Shown here: positions 26,486 to 34,022 of the stretch, piece after piece | How the letters are laid out: each line of letters opens with the position of its first letter | How positions within the stretch are numbered: the stretch's first letter is position 1 | From: an uncultured Brevundimonas sp. | GTDB lineage: Bacteria; Pseudomonadota; Alphaproteobacteria; Caulobacterales; Caulobacteraceae | Length of the DNA: 64,000 nt | Direction: 5' to 3' | Assembly (NCBI RefSeq): GCF_937863155.1 | Contig: NZ_CALMFB010000062.1 | Location: forward strand, 1-64,000 | Notes under the pieces: model-generated | Told to the model about the DNA's origin: nothing | The model's input: the letters and a program-made list of their open reading frames with translations, nothing else | The model's database searches: none | Program-made: the position numbers and the translations under genes

Positions 26486-27726
26486 GGTGCGGGTTTCCGA
26501 AACAGCAGGCTGCCGTCGCCATAGGAATAGAAGCGATACCCCGTGGCGACCGCGTGGGCATAGGCGGCCTTCATCGTCTCCAGCCCGCAGAAGGCGCTGA
26601 CCAGCATGAACAGGGTCGACTTCGGCAGGTGGAAATTGGTCATCAGCACATCGGCCGCCCGGAACCGATAGCCGGGCGTGATGAAGATGGCCGTGTCGCC
26701 ATGAAAGGCGCCGACCACGCCGTCCGGCCCTGTCGCGCTTTCCAGCAGGCGCAGGGAGGTGGTGCCGACACAGACGATGCGTCCCCCCGCGGCGCGCACG
26801 GCGTTGAGGGCGTCGGCGGTCGCTTGCGAGACTTCGCCCCATTCGCTGTGCATGCGGTGGTCGGCCGTGTCGTCGGCCTTGACCGGCAGGAAGGTGCCGG
26901 CCCCGACATGCAGGGTCACCGCATGGGTCGAGACGCCGCGCGCCCGGATCGCCTCTAGCAGGGCAGGGGTGAAATGCAGACCCGCCGTGGGCGCCGCCAC
27001 CGAGCCGTCATGCTCGGCGAAGACGGTCTGATAGTCCGACCGGTCGCGGTCGTCCTCGGGCCGTTTGGCGGCGATATAGGGCGGCAGGGGCATGACCCCG
27101 ACGTCGCGGATGGCGTCGTCCAGCATGGGGCCGGACAGGTCGAACCTCAGGGTGACCAGGCCATCCTCGCCCTTGGCTTCGACGGTGGCATGCAAGGCGC
27201 CTAGGAAACACGCGCCCCTCCCCCTCGAGGGGGGAGGGGTTGGGGTGGGGGTGTTGGCAGGCTGTGGGATTGGGTTCTGGGAAGACTCAGTCCCCGGCGC
27301 CCAATGTTCCGGCGCCGTGCCCACACCCCATCCCCCGACCCCTTCCCCCTCGAGGGGAAGGGGGGCGGAGAAGGTGATCCGGTCGCCCGGCTTGATCCGC
27401 TTGCCCGGCTTCATGAAGGCGGACCAGACGTCGGGCGTGTCGCGGTGGTGCAAGGTGGCCTCGACCGCGACGCTCAAGGTTTCGCCCTCCGGTCCCGGCC
27501 GCTGGCGCACCCCGGACAGGCGCGCCGGGATCACCCGCGTATCGTTGAACACCAGGGCGTCGCCGGGCCGCAGAAAGTCGGGCAGATCGCGGATGGTCCG
27601 GTCTTCCAGTGCGCCATCGCTGACGATCAGCAGGCGGGCGGAATCGCGCGGCTCGACCGGCCGCAGGGCGATGCGGTCCTCGGGCAGGTCGAAGTCGAAG
27701 TCGGCGGTGCGCATGGGAAGCGGCAA
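26482..27726 (-). CDS. queA: S-adenosylmethionine:tRNA ribosyltransferase-isomerase QueA
   Basis: 414 residues; the family is usually about 340-360. It converts preQ1 in tRNA to epoxyqueuosine using the ribosyl group of SAM. Conserved blocks: [57 protein letters not shown] and [17 protein letters not shown]. Residues about 121-173 are extra, Pro/Gly rich, and encoded by the palindromic element at 27212-27365, which keeps the frame. First gene of the queA-NTase-tgt operon. Confidence 0.95.
   Translation of the reverse strand: MPLPMRTADFDFDLPEDRIALRPVEPRDSARLLIVSDGALEDRTIRDLPDFLRPGDALVFNDTRVIPARLSGVRQRPGPEGETLSVAVEATLHHRDTPDVWSAFMKPGKRIKPGDRITFSAPLPLEGEGVGGWGVGTAPEHWAPGTESSQNPIPQPANTPTPTPPPSRGRGACFLGALHATVEAKGEDGLVTLRFDLSGPMLDDAIRDVGVMPLPPYIAAKRPEDDRDRSDYQTVFAEHDGSVAAPTAGLHFTPALLEAIRARGVSTHAVTLHVGAGTFLPVKADDTADHRMHSEWGEVSQATADALNAVRAAGGRIVCVGTTSLRLLESATGPDGVVGAFHGDTAIFITPGYRFRAADVLMTNFHLPKSTLFMLVSAFCGLETMKAAYAHAVATGYRFYSYGDGSLLFRKPAP
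27212..27365. repeat. Palindromic repeat element inserted in frame in queA
   Basis: About 154 bp bounded by imperfect inverted repeats of about 40 bp. The left arm includes CCCTCCCCCTCGAGGGGG followed by TTGGGGTGGGGGT. The right arm (about 27321-27365) is the near reverse complement. The core between arms is about 70 bp and not palindromic. All three phases through queA stay open in the queA frame, adding about 52 codons. Confidence 0.8.
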
Positions 27727-27771
27727 AGGCCATGCTAGATTGTGCTCGTCAATGGTCGAGAGCGTGCGGGG

Positions 27772-28470
27772 ATGAAGCCGAAACAGGTGAGCGTGGGTTG
27801 GGCGATCCTCGTCGGGAGCCTTTGGGTCAATGGCTCATCTATTGTGGCGTTTCTCGTACCGCTAGCGGCGTTTGCGGCGCTGGCCAGCGTGTTCGCTCCA
27901 AGAAACATCTCCGGTGAAATCGTCATAGTGGCCATGGTCGGTATGCTAGTCACCGGGTTTGTCGCGGCATGGATGGTATGGGCCATCCTCGCGCCCCGCT
28001 GGCGGTTGTGGGCCTATCGACGGGTGGAAGATGTCCAAGCCTTGAAGGCTGAGGCTGTCGGAATGGGCTTGATCTGGCCGGATGGGCACTTCTTCGAGCG
28101 AACGGAATGGCGCAGCCCGGAACAGGCGAGGGAAATGGCGCGACTCGAACATGCATCCGCGCAGCACATGACCGCCCAGACTGTTTCGGCGTTACCTATT
28201 CAAGCGCCAACCCTGCTCGGCACTGCCGGCAAGGCCTTGTTTTACGGTCTGGCGTTCACTCCGCTCGTCATGCTGGCTCCTGCGGGCGCTCTCTCTTTCG
28301 TTGGCATCGAAGTGACAGGCAATCCGATCTACTGGGCAGCCGTGGCCTTGTTCCCGTTCATAGTGGCGGTGCTGATTTATCATCGCGCGCGAGTGGAGAA
28401 CATTTCAGCCGACGAAGCTTTCGTCAGATTAATTCCAGACGCCATCCGGCGAAAGGACGAGGCGGAATAA
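27772..28470 (+). CDS. Hypothetical membrane protein
   Basis: About 232 residues from ATG 27772. Four predicted membrane helices: [64 protein letters not shown] and [19 protein letters not shown] soluble loop of about 75 residues separates pairs two and three. Base composition is visibly less GC-biased at third positions than the flanking queA and lysS, which may mean recent acquisition. No family recognised. Divergent from queA, upstream of lysS. Confidence 0.7.
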   Translation: MKPKQVSVGWAILVGSLWVNGSSIVAFLVPLAAFAALASVFAPRNISGEIVIVAMVGMLVTGFVAAWMVWAILAPRWRLWAYRRVEDVQALKAEAVGMGLIWPDGHFFERTEWRSPEQAREMARLEHASAQHMTAQTVSALPIQAPTLLGTAGKALFYGLAFTPLVMLAPAGALSFVGIEVTGNPIYWAAVALFPFIVAVLIYHRARVENISADEAFVRLIPDAIRRKDEAE

Positions 28471-28517
28471 CGTCCGCTGTCGTTGACCCACGGCCTTCGA
28501 GGCTGCAAACCCCGCCG

Positions 28518-30191
28518 ATGCTTCAGAACCTCGAACCCCTCGCGCGTGACGCCAAGTCATGGCCGTTTGAACAGGCCCGCAATCTTCTGGCCCATGTGCT
28601 GAAGAAGCGGCTGAGCGACGCCGAGCGGGATGCGGCCAAGCTGCTGATCGACGCGGGCAAGACGGATCAGGCGCTGGCGACCTTCGAGGCCCTGCAACGG
28701 CCGGTGATCCTGGAGACGGGATACGGGCCGTCGGGCCTGCCGCACATGGGCACCTTCGGCGAGGTGGCGCGCACGACCATGGTGCGCAACGCCTTCCGCG
28801 CCCTGACCGGCGACCACTGGCCCACGCGGCTGATCGCCTTTTCCGACGACATGGACGGCCTGCGGAAGGTTCCCGAGGGCGTGCCGAACCCGGATATGCT
28901 GGCCGAAGACCTGCATCTGCCCCTGACCCGGGTGCGCGATCCGTTCGGCACGCACGAGAGCTTCGGCGCCCACAACAACGCGCGGCTGCGGGCGTTCCTG
29001 GACGGGTTCGGCTTCGATTACGAGTTCATGAGTTCGACCGAGACCTATCGGTCGGGCCGGTTCGACGCGACCCTGCTGACCCTGCTGGAGCGGTATGAGG
29101 CGGTGATGGCCATCATGCTGCCGACCCTGGGCGAGGAGCGGCGCGCGACCTATTCGCCCTTCCTGCCGATCAGCCCCGTCACCGGCCATGTGCTGCAGGT
29201 GCCGACGCTGGAGCGGAACGTCGAGAAGGGGACCATCGTCTTCGACGACCCGGCGGGCGGCCGCACCGAGGTTCCGGTCACCGGCGGCCATGTGAAGCTG
29301 CAGTGGAAGCCCGACTGGGCCATGCGCTGGACCGCGCTGGACGTCGACTATGAGATGTCGGGCAAGGACCTGATCGAGAGTGTGCGTGAAAGCGGCAAGA
29401 TCTGTCGCGCCCTGGGCGGGGTGGCGCCCGAAGGCTTCAACTACGAACTGTTCCTGGACATCGAAGGCAAGAAGATTTCCAAGTCCAAGGGCAACGGCCT
29501 GACCATGGACCAGTGGCTGCGCTACGGCACGCCCGAGAGCCTGTCCTGGTACATGTTCCAGTCGCCGAAATCGGCCAAGAGCCTGCATTTCAACGTCATT
29601 CCGCGCGCCATCGACGACTATCTGAGCTTCATCGACCAGTATGCGTCGCAGGAGCCGGCCAAGCAGATCGACAACGCCGTATGGTCCATCCATGCGGGCG
29701 CCCCGCCGGCGGTGGCGTCGCCGGTGTCGTTCGCCCTGCTGCTGAACCTGGTGGGGGTGGCCAACGCCTCGTCCAAGGACCAGCTGTGGGCCTATATGGC
29801 GCGCTATCTGCCCGAGGCGACGCCGCAATCAGAGCCGGTTCTGGACCAGCTGATGGATCGGGCGCTGAACTATTACGAGGACTTCGTGAAGCCCGCGAAG
29901 ACCTATCGCGCCCCCACGGAGCAGGAGGCGACGGCCTTCCGCGACCTGGCCGGGCGCCTGCGCGCCCTGCCGGACGACACGACCGATGGCGAGGTGATTC
30001 AGAACGAAGTCTATGCGGTGGGCAAGGACCACGACTTCCAGCCCCTGCGCGCCTGGTTCGCGGCGCTGTACGAAGTGCTGCTGGGCGCCAGCCAGGGGCC
30101 GCGCTTCGGCTCGTTCGCCGCCATCTACGGCCTGCCGCAGACCATCGAACTGATCGAACGCGGTGCGGCGGGGGAACTGGCCTCGGCCTGA
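28518..30191 (+). CDS. lysS: Lysyl-tRNA synthetase, class I
   Basis: 557 residues from ATG 28518. It charges tRNA-Lys in the cytosol. Class I signature sequences are present: GPSGLPHMG (HIGH equivalent, near residue 70) and KISKSKG (KMSKS equivalent, near residue 318). The C-terminal helical anticodon-binding region ends after [13 protein letters not shown]. Class I LysRS is the usual form in many alphaproteobacteria and is unrelated to the class II enzyme of E. coli. An inverted-repeat element lies directly downstream. Confidence 0.95.
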   Translation: MLQNLEPLARDAKSWPFEQARNLLAHVLKKRLSDAERDAAKLLIDAGKTDQALATFEALQRPVILETGYGPSGLPHMGTFGEVARTTMVRNAFRALTGDHWPTRLIAFSDDMDGLRKVPEGVPNPDMLAEDLHLPLTRVRDPFGTHESFGAHNNARLRAFLDGFGFDYEFMSSTETYRSGRFDATLLTLLERYEAVMAIMLPTLGEERRATYSPFLPISPVTGHVLQVPTLERNVEKGTIVFDDPAGGRTEVPVTGGHVKLQWKPDWAMRWTALDVDYEMSGKDLIESVRESGKICRALGGVAPEGFNYELFLDIEGKKISKSKGNGLTMDQWLRYGTPESLSWYMFQSPKSAKSLHFNVIPRAIDDYLSFIDQYASQEPAKQIDNAVWSIHAGAPPAVASPVSFALLLNLVGVANASSKDQLWAYMARYLPEATPQSEPVLDQLMDRALNYYEDFVKPAKTYRAPTEQEATAFRDLAGRLRALPDDTTDGEVIQNEVYAVGKDHDFQPLRAWFAALYEVLLGASQGPRFGSFAAIYGLPQTIELIERGAAGELASA

Positions 30192-30194
30192 GAC

Positions 30195-30324
30195 AATCCT
30201 CCCCATCGGGGGAGGTGGCGCGGCGCGGCTTCGCGCCGTGACGGAGGGGGCCGGATCAAGATGCGGTGCTCGAAGCGAGCCCCCTCCACCGCTATGCGGT
30301 CCCCCTCCCCCGGTGGGGGAGGAT
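30195..30324. repeat. Interspersed palindromic element downstream of lysS
   Basis: About 130 bp. The left arm (about 30195-30250) contains TCCTCCCCATCGGGGGAGG and ends GGAGGGGG. The right arm (about 30277-30324) carries the inverted counterpart: CCCCCTCC, then CCCCCTCCCCCGGTGGGGGAGG. Each arm is itself a hairpin. It starts 4 bp after the lysS stop. The family differs from the queA insert in its core but shares the G/C-run hairpin style. It may serve as a transcript 3' end. Confidence 0.7.
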
Positions 30325-30435
30325 CGTCCACGCGGCGACAAACATGAACCGAAAACAACGGCGCGTTCAGGGGAGCCTTCAGGCGGGCTGAAGCATTCTG
30401 TCTTCATCGACCAACTCGATGACAGGAGAAGAGCC

Positions 30436-30912
30436 ATGTCGAACCGTATGACCGCCGCCATCGCCGTCGCCGCCCTGATGGGCGGTCTGGCCCCTGCGGC
30501 CCTGCCGACCCTGGCCATGGCCCAGCAGGCCAATGGCGTGACCAACTGCGACGCCCCTGGGGGTCGCCAGCGCGCGGGCGCCGCCATCGGCGCCGTGCTG
30601 GGCGGCGTGGTCGGCTCGAACGTCGCGCGCAATGAACGCACCCTGGGCACGGTGGCCGGCGCCGCCGCCGGCGCCGCGGCCGGCAGCTATATCGGCTGTA
30701 ACCAGCAGCGCGCCCGCGCCGCCAGCCAGTCGAACGACAACATGATCCAGGCGACGTCGAACCTGCGCATCCGCTCGGGTCCGGGCACCAACTACCGCCA
30801 GGTCGGCAGCCTGTCGGCCGGTCAGCCCGCCACGGCCATCGGCTCGCAACCCGGCTGGGTCCAGATCGCCGGCGGCGGCTGGGTCAGCGCCAACCATGTG
30901 CGCGCCTACTGA
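30436..30912 (+). CDS. Secreted SH3-domain protein with glycine-zipper segment
   Basis: 158 residues with an ACAGGAGA ribosome site. The signal peptide ends at ALPTLAMAQQ. A glycine-zipper hairpin (GAAIGAVLGGVVGS and GTVAGAAAGAAAGSYIG) may insert in the outer membrane. A bacterial SH3 domain follows (SNLRIRSGPGTNYRQVGSL, then GWVSANHV). Likely an envelope or cell-wall binding protein. A clear terminator follows at 30940. Confidence 0.8.
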   Translation: MSNRMTAAIAVAALMGGLAPAALPTLAMAQQANGVTNCDAPGGRQRAGAAIGAVLGGVVGSNVARNERTLGTVAGAAAGAAAGSYIGCNQQRARAASQSNDNMIQATSNLRIRSGPGTNYRQVGSLSAGQPATAIGSQPGWVQIAGGGWVSANHVRAY

Positions 30913-30939
30913 TCCCAAGGGATCGGCAGGAAGGAAGGG

Positions 30940-30970
30940 GCCGCTCCGTTCTCGGGGCGGCTCTTTTTTT
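30940..30970 (+). terminator. Rho-independent terminator after SH3 protein gene
   Basis: Stem GCCGCTCC (30940-30947) pairs with GGGGCGGC (30954-30961), with one G-T pair and loop GTTCTC, followed by a run of seven T (30964-30970). Confidence 0.85.
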
Positions 30971-31064
30971 GTGCGCTAACGCTCGCCGCGCGGCGGCTCT
31001 CTGCTTGAGCGCATTGTTTGTGCGCTAACGCTCGCGCCACGGGCGCTCGCTGTTTGAGCGCATT
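30971..31064. repeat. Two tandem 45-bp palindromic repeats
   Basis: Copy 1 is 30971-31015 and copy 2 is 31020-31064, separated by GTTT. Each starts GTGCGCTAACGCTCGC and ends TTGAGCGCATT, so the ends pair (TGCGCT with AGCGCA) around a diverged G/C-rich centre. They fill the gap between the convergent SH3 and S24 genes, and copy 2 reaches the S24 stop codon. Confidence 0.8.
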
Positions 31065-31693
31065 TACTGACTGACCCACTGGATGCGCGCCATCCAGGCG
31101 ATGTCGGCGCGGGCCAGGGTGCGGGGCGGATAGTCGGGATTGATCGAGGCCAGAACCACCTGGCGCGCGGTCAGGCTGGCGATCTCCTTGGCCAGGGTTT
31201 CGCCGGAGGTGGTGCGCACCACCACCCGGTCGCCGCGCCGGATGTCGGTGGCGGCGCGATCCACGATCACCTGATCGCCCGCGCGATACAGCGGCGCCAT
31301 GGAGTCCCCGTTGATCCGCAGCGAGAACAGGGTGTCCGACAGGCGTGGCAACGCCGTCTGCTCCCAGCCTTCGCCGACGGGGAGGCCGGCGTCGTCGAAA
31401 AAGCCGTCCTGACCCGCCTGGGCCAGGCCCAGCAGGGGGATGACCGCGGGCGCGTCATCTTCGGCCAGGGCCGCGAACTGGGCCAGGGACGCGCCGGTGG
31501 CGGCCAGGACGGCAGTCAGGCTTTCGGTCGACGGCCAGCGGGGGCGCGGCGGATCGCCGGGGCCGAACCGCTTGGACGGATTGAAGGCGGTGGCGTCCAG
31601 CCCGGCACGGCGCGCCAGGGCCGAGGGGCTTAAACCCTCGCGGCGGGCCAGGTTGTCCAGGGCCTTCCACAGCTTGGCGTGCGACAGGGGCAT
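31064..31693 (-). CDS. XRE-type regulator with S24 (LexA-like) peptidase domain
   Basis: 209 residues. The N-terminal HTH (WKALDNLARREGLSPSALARRAGL) is followed by a LexA/CI-type self-cleaving domain. A probable Ala-Gly cleavage site lies in LLGLAQAGQDG (about residue 92). The nucleophile Ser is in INGDSMAPLY and the general-base Lys in GETLAKEI. Such proteins are repressors inactivated by RecA-stimulated cleavage or stress. No prophage genes are nearby, so its target is unclear. Preceded on the same strand by a small membrane protein gene. Confidence 0.87.
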   Translation of the reverse strand: MPLSHAKLWKALDNLARREGLSPSALARRAGLDATAFNPSKRFGPGDPPRPRWPSTESLTAVLAATGASLAQFAALAEDDAPAVIPLLGLAQAGQDGFFDDAGLPVGEGWEQTALPRLSDTLFSLRINGDSMAPLYRAGDQVIVDRAATDIRRGDRVVVRTTSGETLAKEIASLTARQVVLASINPDYPPRTLARADIAWMARIQWVSQ

Positions 31694-31739
31694 GGCGGAT
31701 CCGGCGAATCGGATCGCAAGCCTACATAGGAATAAACGC

Positions 31740-32195
31740 CTATTCCAGTCCGGCCGCGCGACGCTCCTGCCACGCCCAGAAGGTGCCGATGGCCAGGGCC
31801 AGAAGGATGCCGTAACTGGCGATGTTCAGCACCGTATAGAAGGAGGCGATGGGCGGTCTCAGGTCGATCATCGCCATGATGTGACTGGTCACGGCCAGAA
31901 GCTGTAATGCGCAGGCCCAGATGGGCCACGACCGCCGTGATCGCCACGCGAGGGCGCCCAGGATCACCAGCATGACGGTGTCCAGCGCGAACATGGCCCA
32001 CTGCACGGCGTAAAGATCGCCATCGGTCTGGACCAGCAGAGAGGCGAACCAGCCCAGCAGATAGGCGCCCGCGCCGATGCGCTCGGGTTCGTCGCCCTTC
32101 AGGAAGGCGAACAGGCAGACAGCCACCGTGAAGACGGCGCCGATCTGAGCTGGCAGGGTGTCGAACAAGAAAATGCCCCCATGCCGGACGGACAT
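31740..32195 (-). CDS. Hypothetical membrane protein
   Basis: 151 residues from ATG 32195. Five probable membrane helices (TLPAQIGAVFTVAVCLFAFL, GAGAYLLGWFASLLVQ, AMFALDTVMLVILGALAW, WPIWACALQLLAVTSHIMAM, SFYTVLNIASYGILLALAIG). No recognised family. The start codon lies in a perfect 9-bp hairpin (GCCCCCATG at 32175-32183 with CATGGGGGC at 32193-32201), which would hide the ATG in the mRNA. Confidence 0.65.
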   Translation of the reverse strand: MSVRHGGIFLFDTLPAQIGAVFTVAVCLFAFLKGDEPERIGAGAYLLGWFASLLVQTDGDLYAVQWAMFALDTVMLVILGALAWRSRRSWPIWACALQLLAVTSHIMAMIDLRPPIASFYTVLNIASYGILLALAIGTFWAWQERRAAGLE

Positions 32196-32258
32196 GGGGG
32201 CCAAGATGCCTTGAATCGGGTCAATGCGAAATGACCAGATGCCTATCTAAACGCGAAT

Positions 32259-32612
32259 TCACGCAACGCGGGTCAGATGGCCCTTGGGCGGGGTGCCGCC
32301 GATCGGGGTTTCCCAGTCGTCCGGCTTGTTGACCGGACCCACGGCGTAGACGCCCCAGCCCATGCGGCGGTGGTCTTTCTGCAGTTCGGCGTGGCAGGCC
32401 ACGATGGCGTCGCGCGCGGTGCTGAGCGCCGCGATCGATTCCATGGCCTTGGCCTGCGAACCCGCGCCCGAAACCGGCGACAGTTGCAGAGCCGTGCGGG
32501 CGCCGATCATCGACTGGACCAGGGTGGTCGCCTGGGTGATGGCGGTGTCGATGGCCTTTTCGGTGGCGTGCAGGTCGCTGGCGACGCTGCCGATGACTTC
32601 AGACTTGTCCAT
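32259..32612 (-). CDS. Hypothetical protein, paralogue of next gene (A)
   Basis: 117 residues, helical, no signal peptide. It shares an architecture with the product at 32682-33056: a start of MDKSEVIGSVASDLHATEKAIDTAI type, an Ala-rich helical pair, a central QAK-ME-IAALSTARDAIV helix, and a C-terminal VGPVNKPDDWETP motif. No known domain. The conserved VGPVxKPDD tail suggests a family trait. Confidence 0.7.
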   Translation of the reverse strand: MDKSEVIGSVASDLHATEKAIDTAITQATTLVQSMIGARTALQLSPVSGAGSQAKAMESIAALSTARDAIVACHAELQKDHRRMGWGVYAVGPVNKPDDWETPIGGTPPKGHLTRVA

Positions 32613-32681
32613 GGAAGGCTTCCTATTCAGAACAGTGAACGAAGCCTTAACACGTCTCAGGGGAATTTGGTAGGGATTTGT

Positions 32682-33056
32682 TTACCTTACAGGCGTGCGC
32701 TCATCCTGTTGAAAATACGTGTTTTCAGGGCTGACGCCGCCCTTGCCGCGCGGCGGATCGTCGTCGGGTTTGTCGACTGGACCGATGGCCAGGGCGTCCA
32801 GTCCCAGTTTGCGCGCCAGGGCCGACAGGGTGTTGTGGGTCTGGACCAGATGGGATCGCGCCTCGGCCAGGGCCGAGATCGACGCCGCCGCGCCGTCGAA
32901 CGCCTTCTGGCCCGTCACGGCCGACAGATAGGCCTGGGCGCGGGCGGCCGGCAGCATGGCCGCCAGGCCGGCGGTTTCCGCCAGGGCGGCGTCGATGGCG
33001 GCTTCGGCGGCGTAAAGACGGCTGGCCAGGGCCTGGCCGATATCCTGTCGCGTCAT
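32682..33056 (-). CDS. Hypothetical protein, paralogue of previous gene (B)
   Basis: 124 residues from ATG 33056, chosen over 33065 because a GGAG site sits 9 bp upstream. The N-terminus MTRQDIGQALASRLYAAEAAIDAAL and the tail AIGPVDKPDDDPP match the 117-residue neighbour, pointing to tandem duplication followed by divergence. Helical and cytosolic. Function unknown. Confidence 0.7.
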   Translation of the reverse strand: MTRQDIGQALASRLYAAEAAIDAALAETAGLAAMLPAARAQAYLSAVTGQKAFDGAAASISALAEARSHLVQTHNTLSALARKLGLDALAIGPVDKPDDDPPRGKGGVSPENTYFQQDERTPVR

Positions 33057-33128
33057 GAGGGGCATCTCCGAACGTGAACCAAGCGTCACCGTTGGAAGAC
33101 AATCATGAGATGCGAGCATCAACAACCT

Positions 33129-33533
33129 TTAGTTGTCGTCCTGCAGCAGGAAATGGGCGGTCAGGCTGGCGATGGGGTCGTTTCTGTCGCCCTGCCAGGC
33201 TTCGGCGGTGACGTGGGCGACGCGACGGCCGGCCCGGCTGATGCGCGCCAGGGCGAAGGTGTCGCGCGGCCGGCCCGTGCGCAGATAGCAGACGGTCACA
33301 TTGATCGGCTTGGGCAGGCGCAGGCGGGGGTAGGTGTCCGCCACCTGCACGATGGCCGTCATTTCCAGCAGGGCCGCGGTCGAGCCGCCATGCAGGGCCG
33401 GCAGCATGGGGTTGCCGATCAACTGGTCCGCAAAGGGCATGACGACCTGCACGCCTTCGTCGGTCTGGACCCCGTCCAGCCCCAGAAAACGGGCGTAGGG
33501 CAGGCGCTGCAACAGTTCGGACGGCCCGGTCAT
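33129..33533 (-). CDS. PaaI-family thioesterase (first of two)
   Basis: 134 residues, hot-dog fold. The family motif is LHGGSTAALLEMTAIVQV (about residues 47-65), with conserved Asp/Glu positions. This family hydrolyses acyl-CoA thioesters, often phenylacetyl-CoA derivatives. It overlaps the upstream, related thioesterase gene by 4 bp. Confidence 0.85.
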   Translation of the reverse strand: MTGPSELLQRLPYARFLGLDGVQTDEGVQVVMPFADQLIGNPMLPALHGGSTAALLEMTAIVQVADTYPRLRLPKPINVTVCYLRTGRPRDTFALARISRAGRRVAHVTAEAWQGDRNDPIASLTAHFLLQDDN

Positions 33534-33979
33534 GCCGTTGTCCCGGCGGTCTTCTCGCCGCTGACCATATAGGCGGCCTGAGCGGCGGCGACGGGGTCGG
33601 AGGGGTCGTCCTCGAACGCCCAGGCCCGCACGAAGCCGATCGAGGAGGTCAGGCGGAAACAGCGCGCCTGGGCCATCAGGTCGCGCCCCGGCTGGGCCGC
33701 GCGCATGTAATCGACCCGCAGGTCCAGGGTGGCGATGGGGCGAAAGGCGTCCATGGCGACCCAGACCGCCAGCCCGCCGACATGATCCAGCAACGCCGTC
33801 ACCAGGCCTCCGGCCAACACCCCCGTGTCGGGGTCGCCCACCAGATCGGCCCGATACGGCACGCGGATGCGCGGTGCGCCGTCATCGACCAGCCCCTCCC
33901 ATGCGAAACCCAGGGCATGGGTGTGCGCGGCGCCGGACGCCAGCTGGGGCAGGATGGAGCGAAGGGAGGACTCGGTCAT
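33530..33979 (-). CDS. PaaI-family thioesterase (second of two)
   Basis: 149 residues, hot-dog fold, with LAGGLVTALLDHVGGLAVW in place of the usual HGG...D motif (the first His is missing). It lies directly upstream of its paralogue with a 4-bp overlap. The pair may act as a heteromer, as in some tandem hot-dog enzymes, but that is inference. Confidence 0.8.
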   Translation of the reverse strand: MTESSLRSILPQLASGAAHTHALGFAWEGLVDDGAPRIRVPYRADLVGDPDTGVLAGGLVTALLDHVGGLAVWVAMDAFRPIATLDLRVDYMRAAQPGRDLMAQARCFRLTSSIGFVRAWAFEDDPSDPVAAAQAAYMVSGEKTAGTTA

Positions 33980-34022
33980 GGGCGACGCCGATCATGGCGG
34001 GGTCGCCGCCCGGCGTCGAGCC

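Noticed and set aside
27212-27365. Intron or intein within queA
   Set aside because: There are no splice motifs; the segment is short, ends in inverted repeats and keeps the frame, as expected of a palindromic element.
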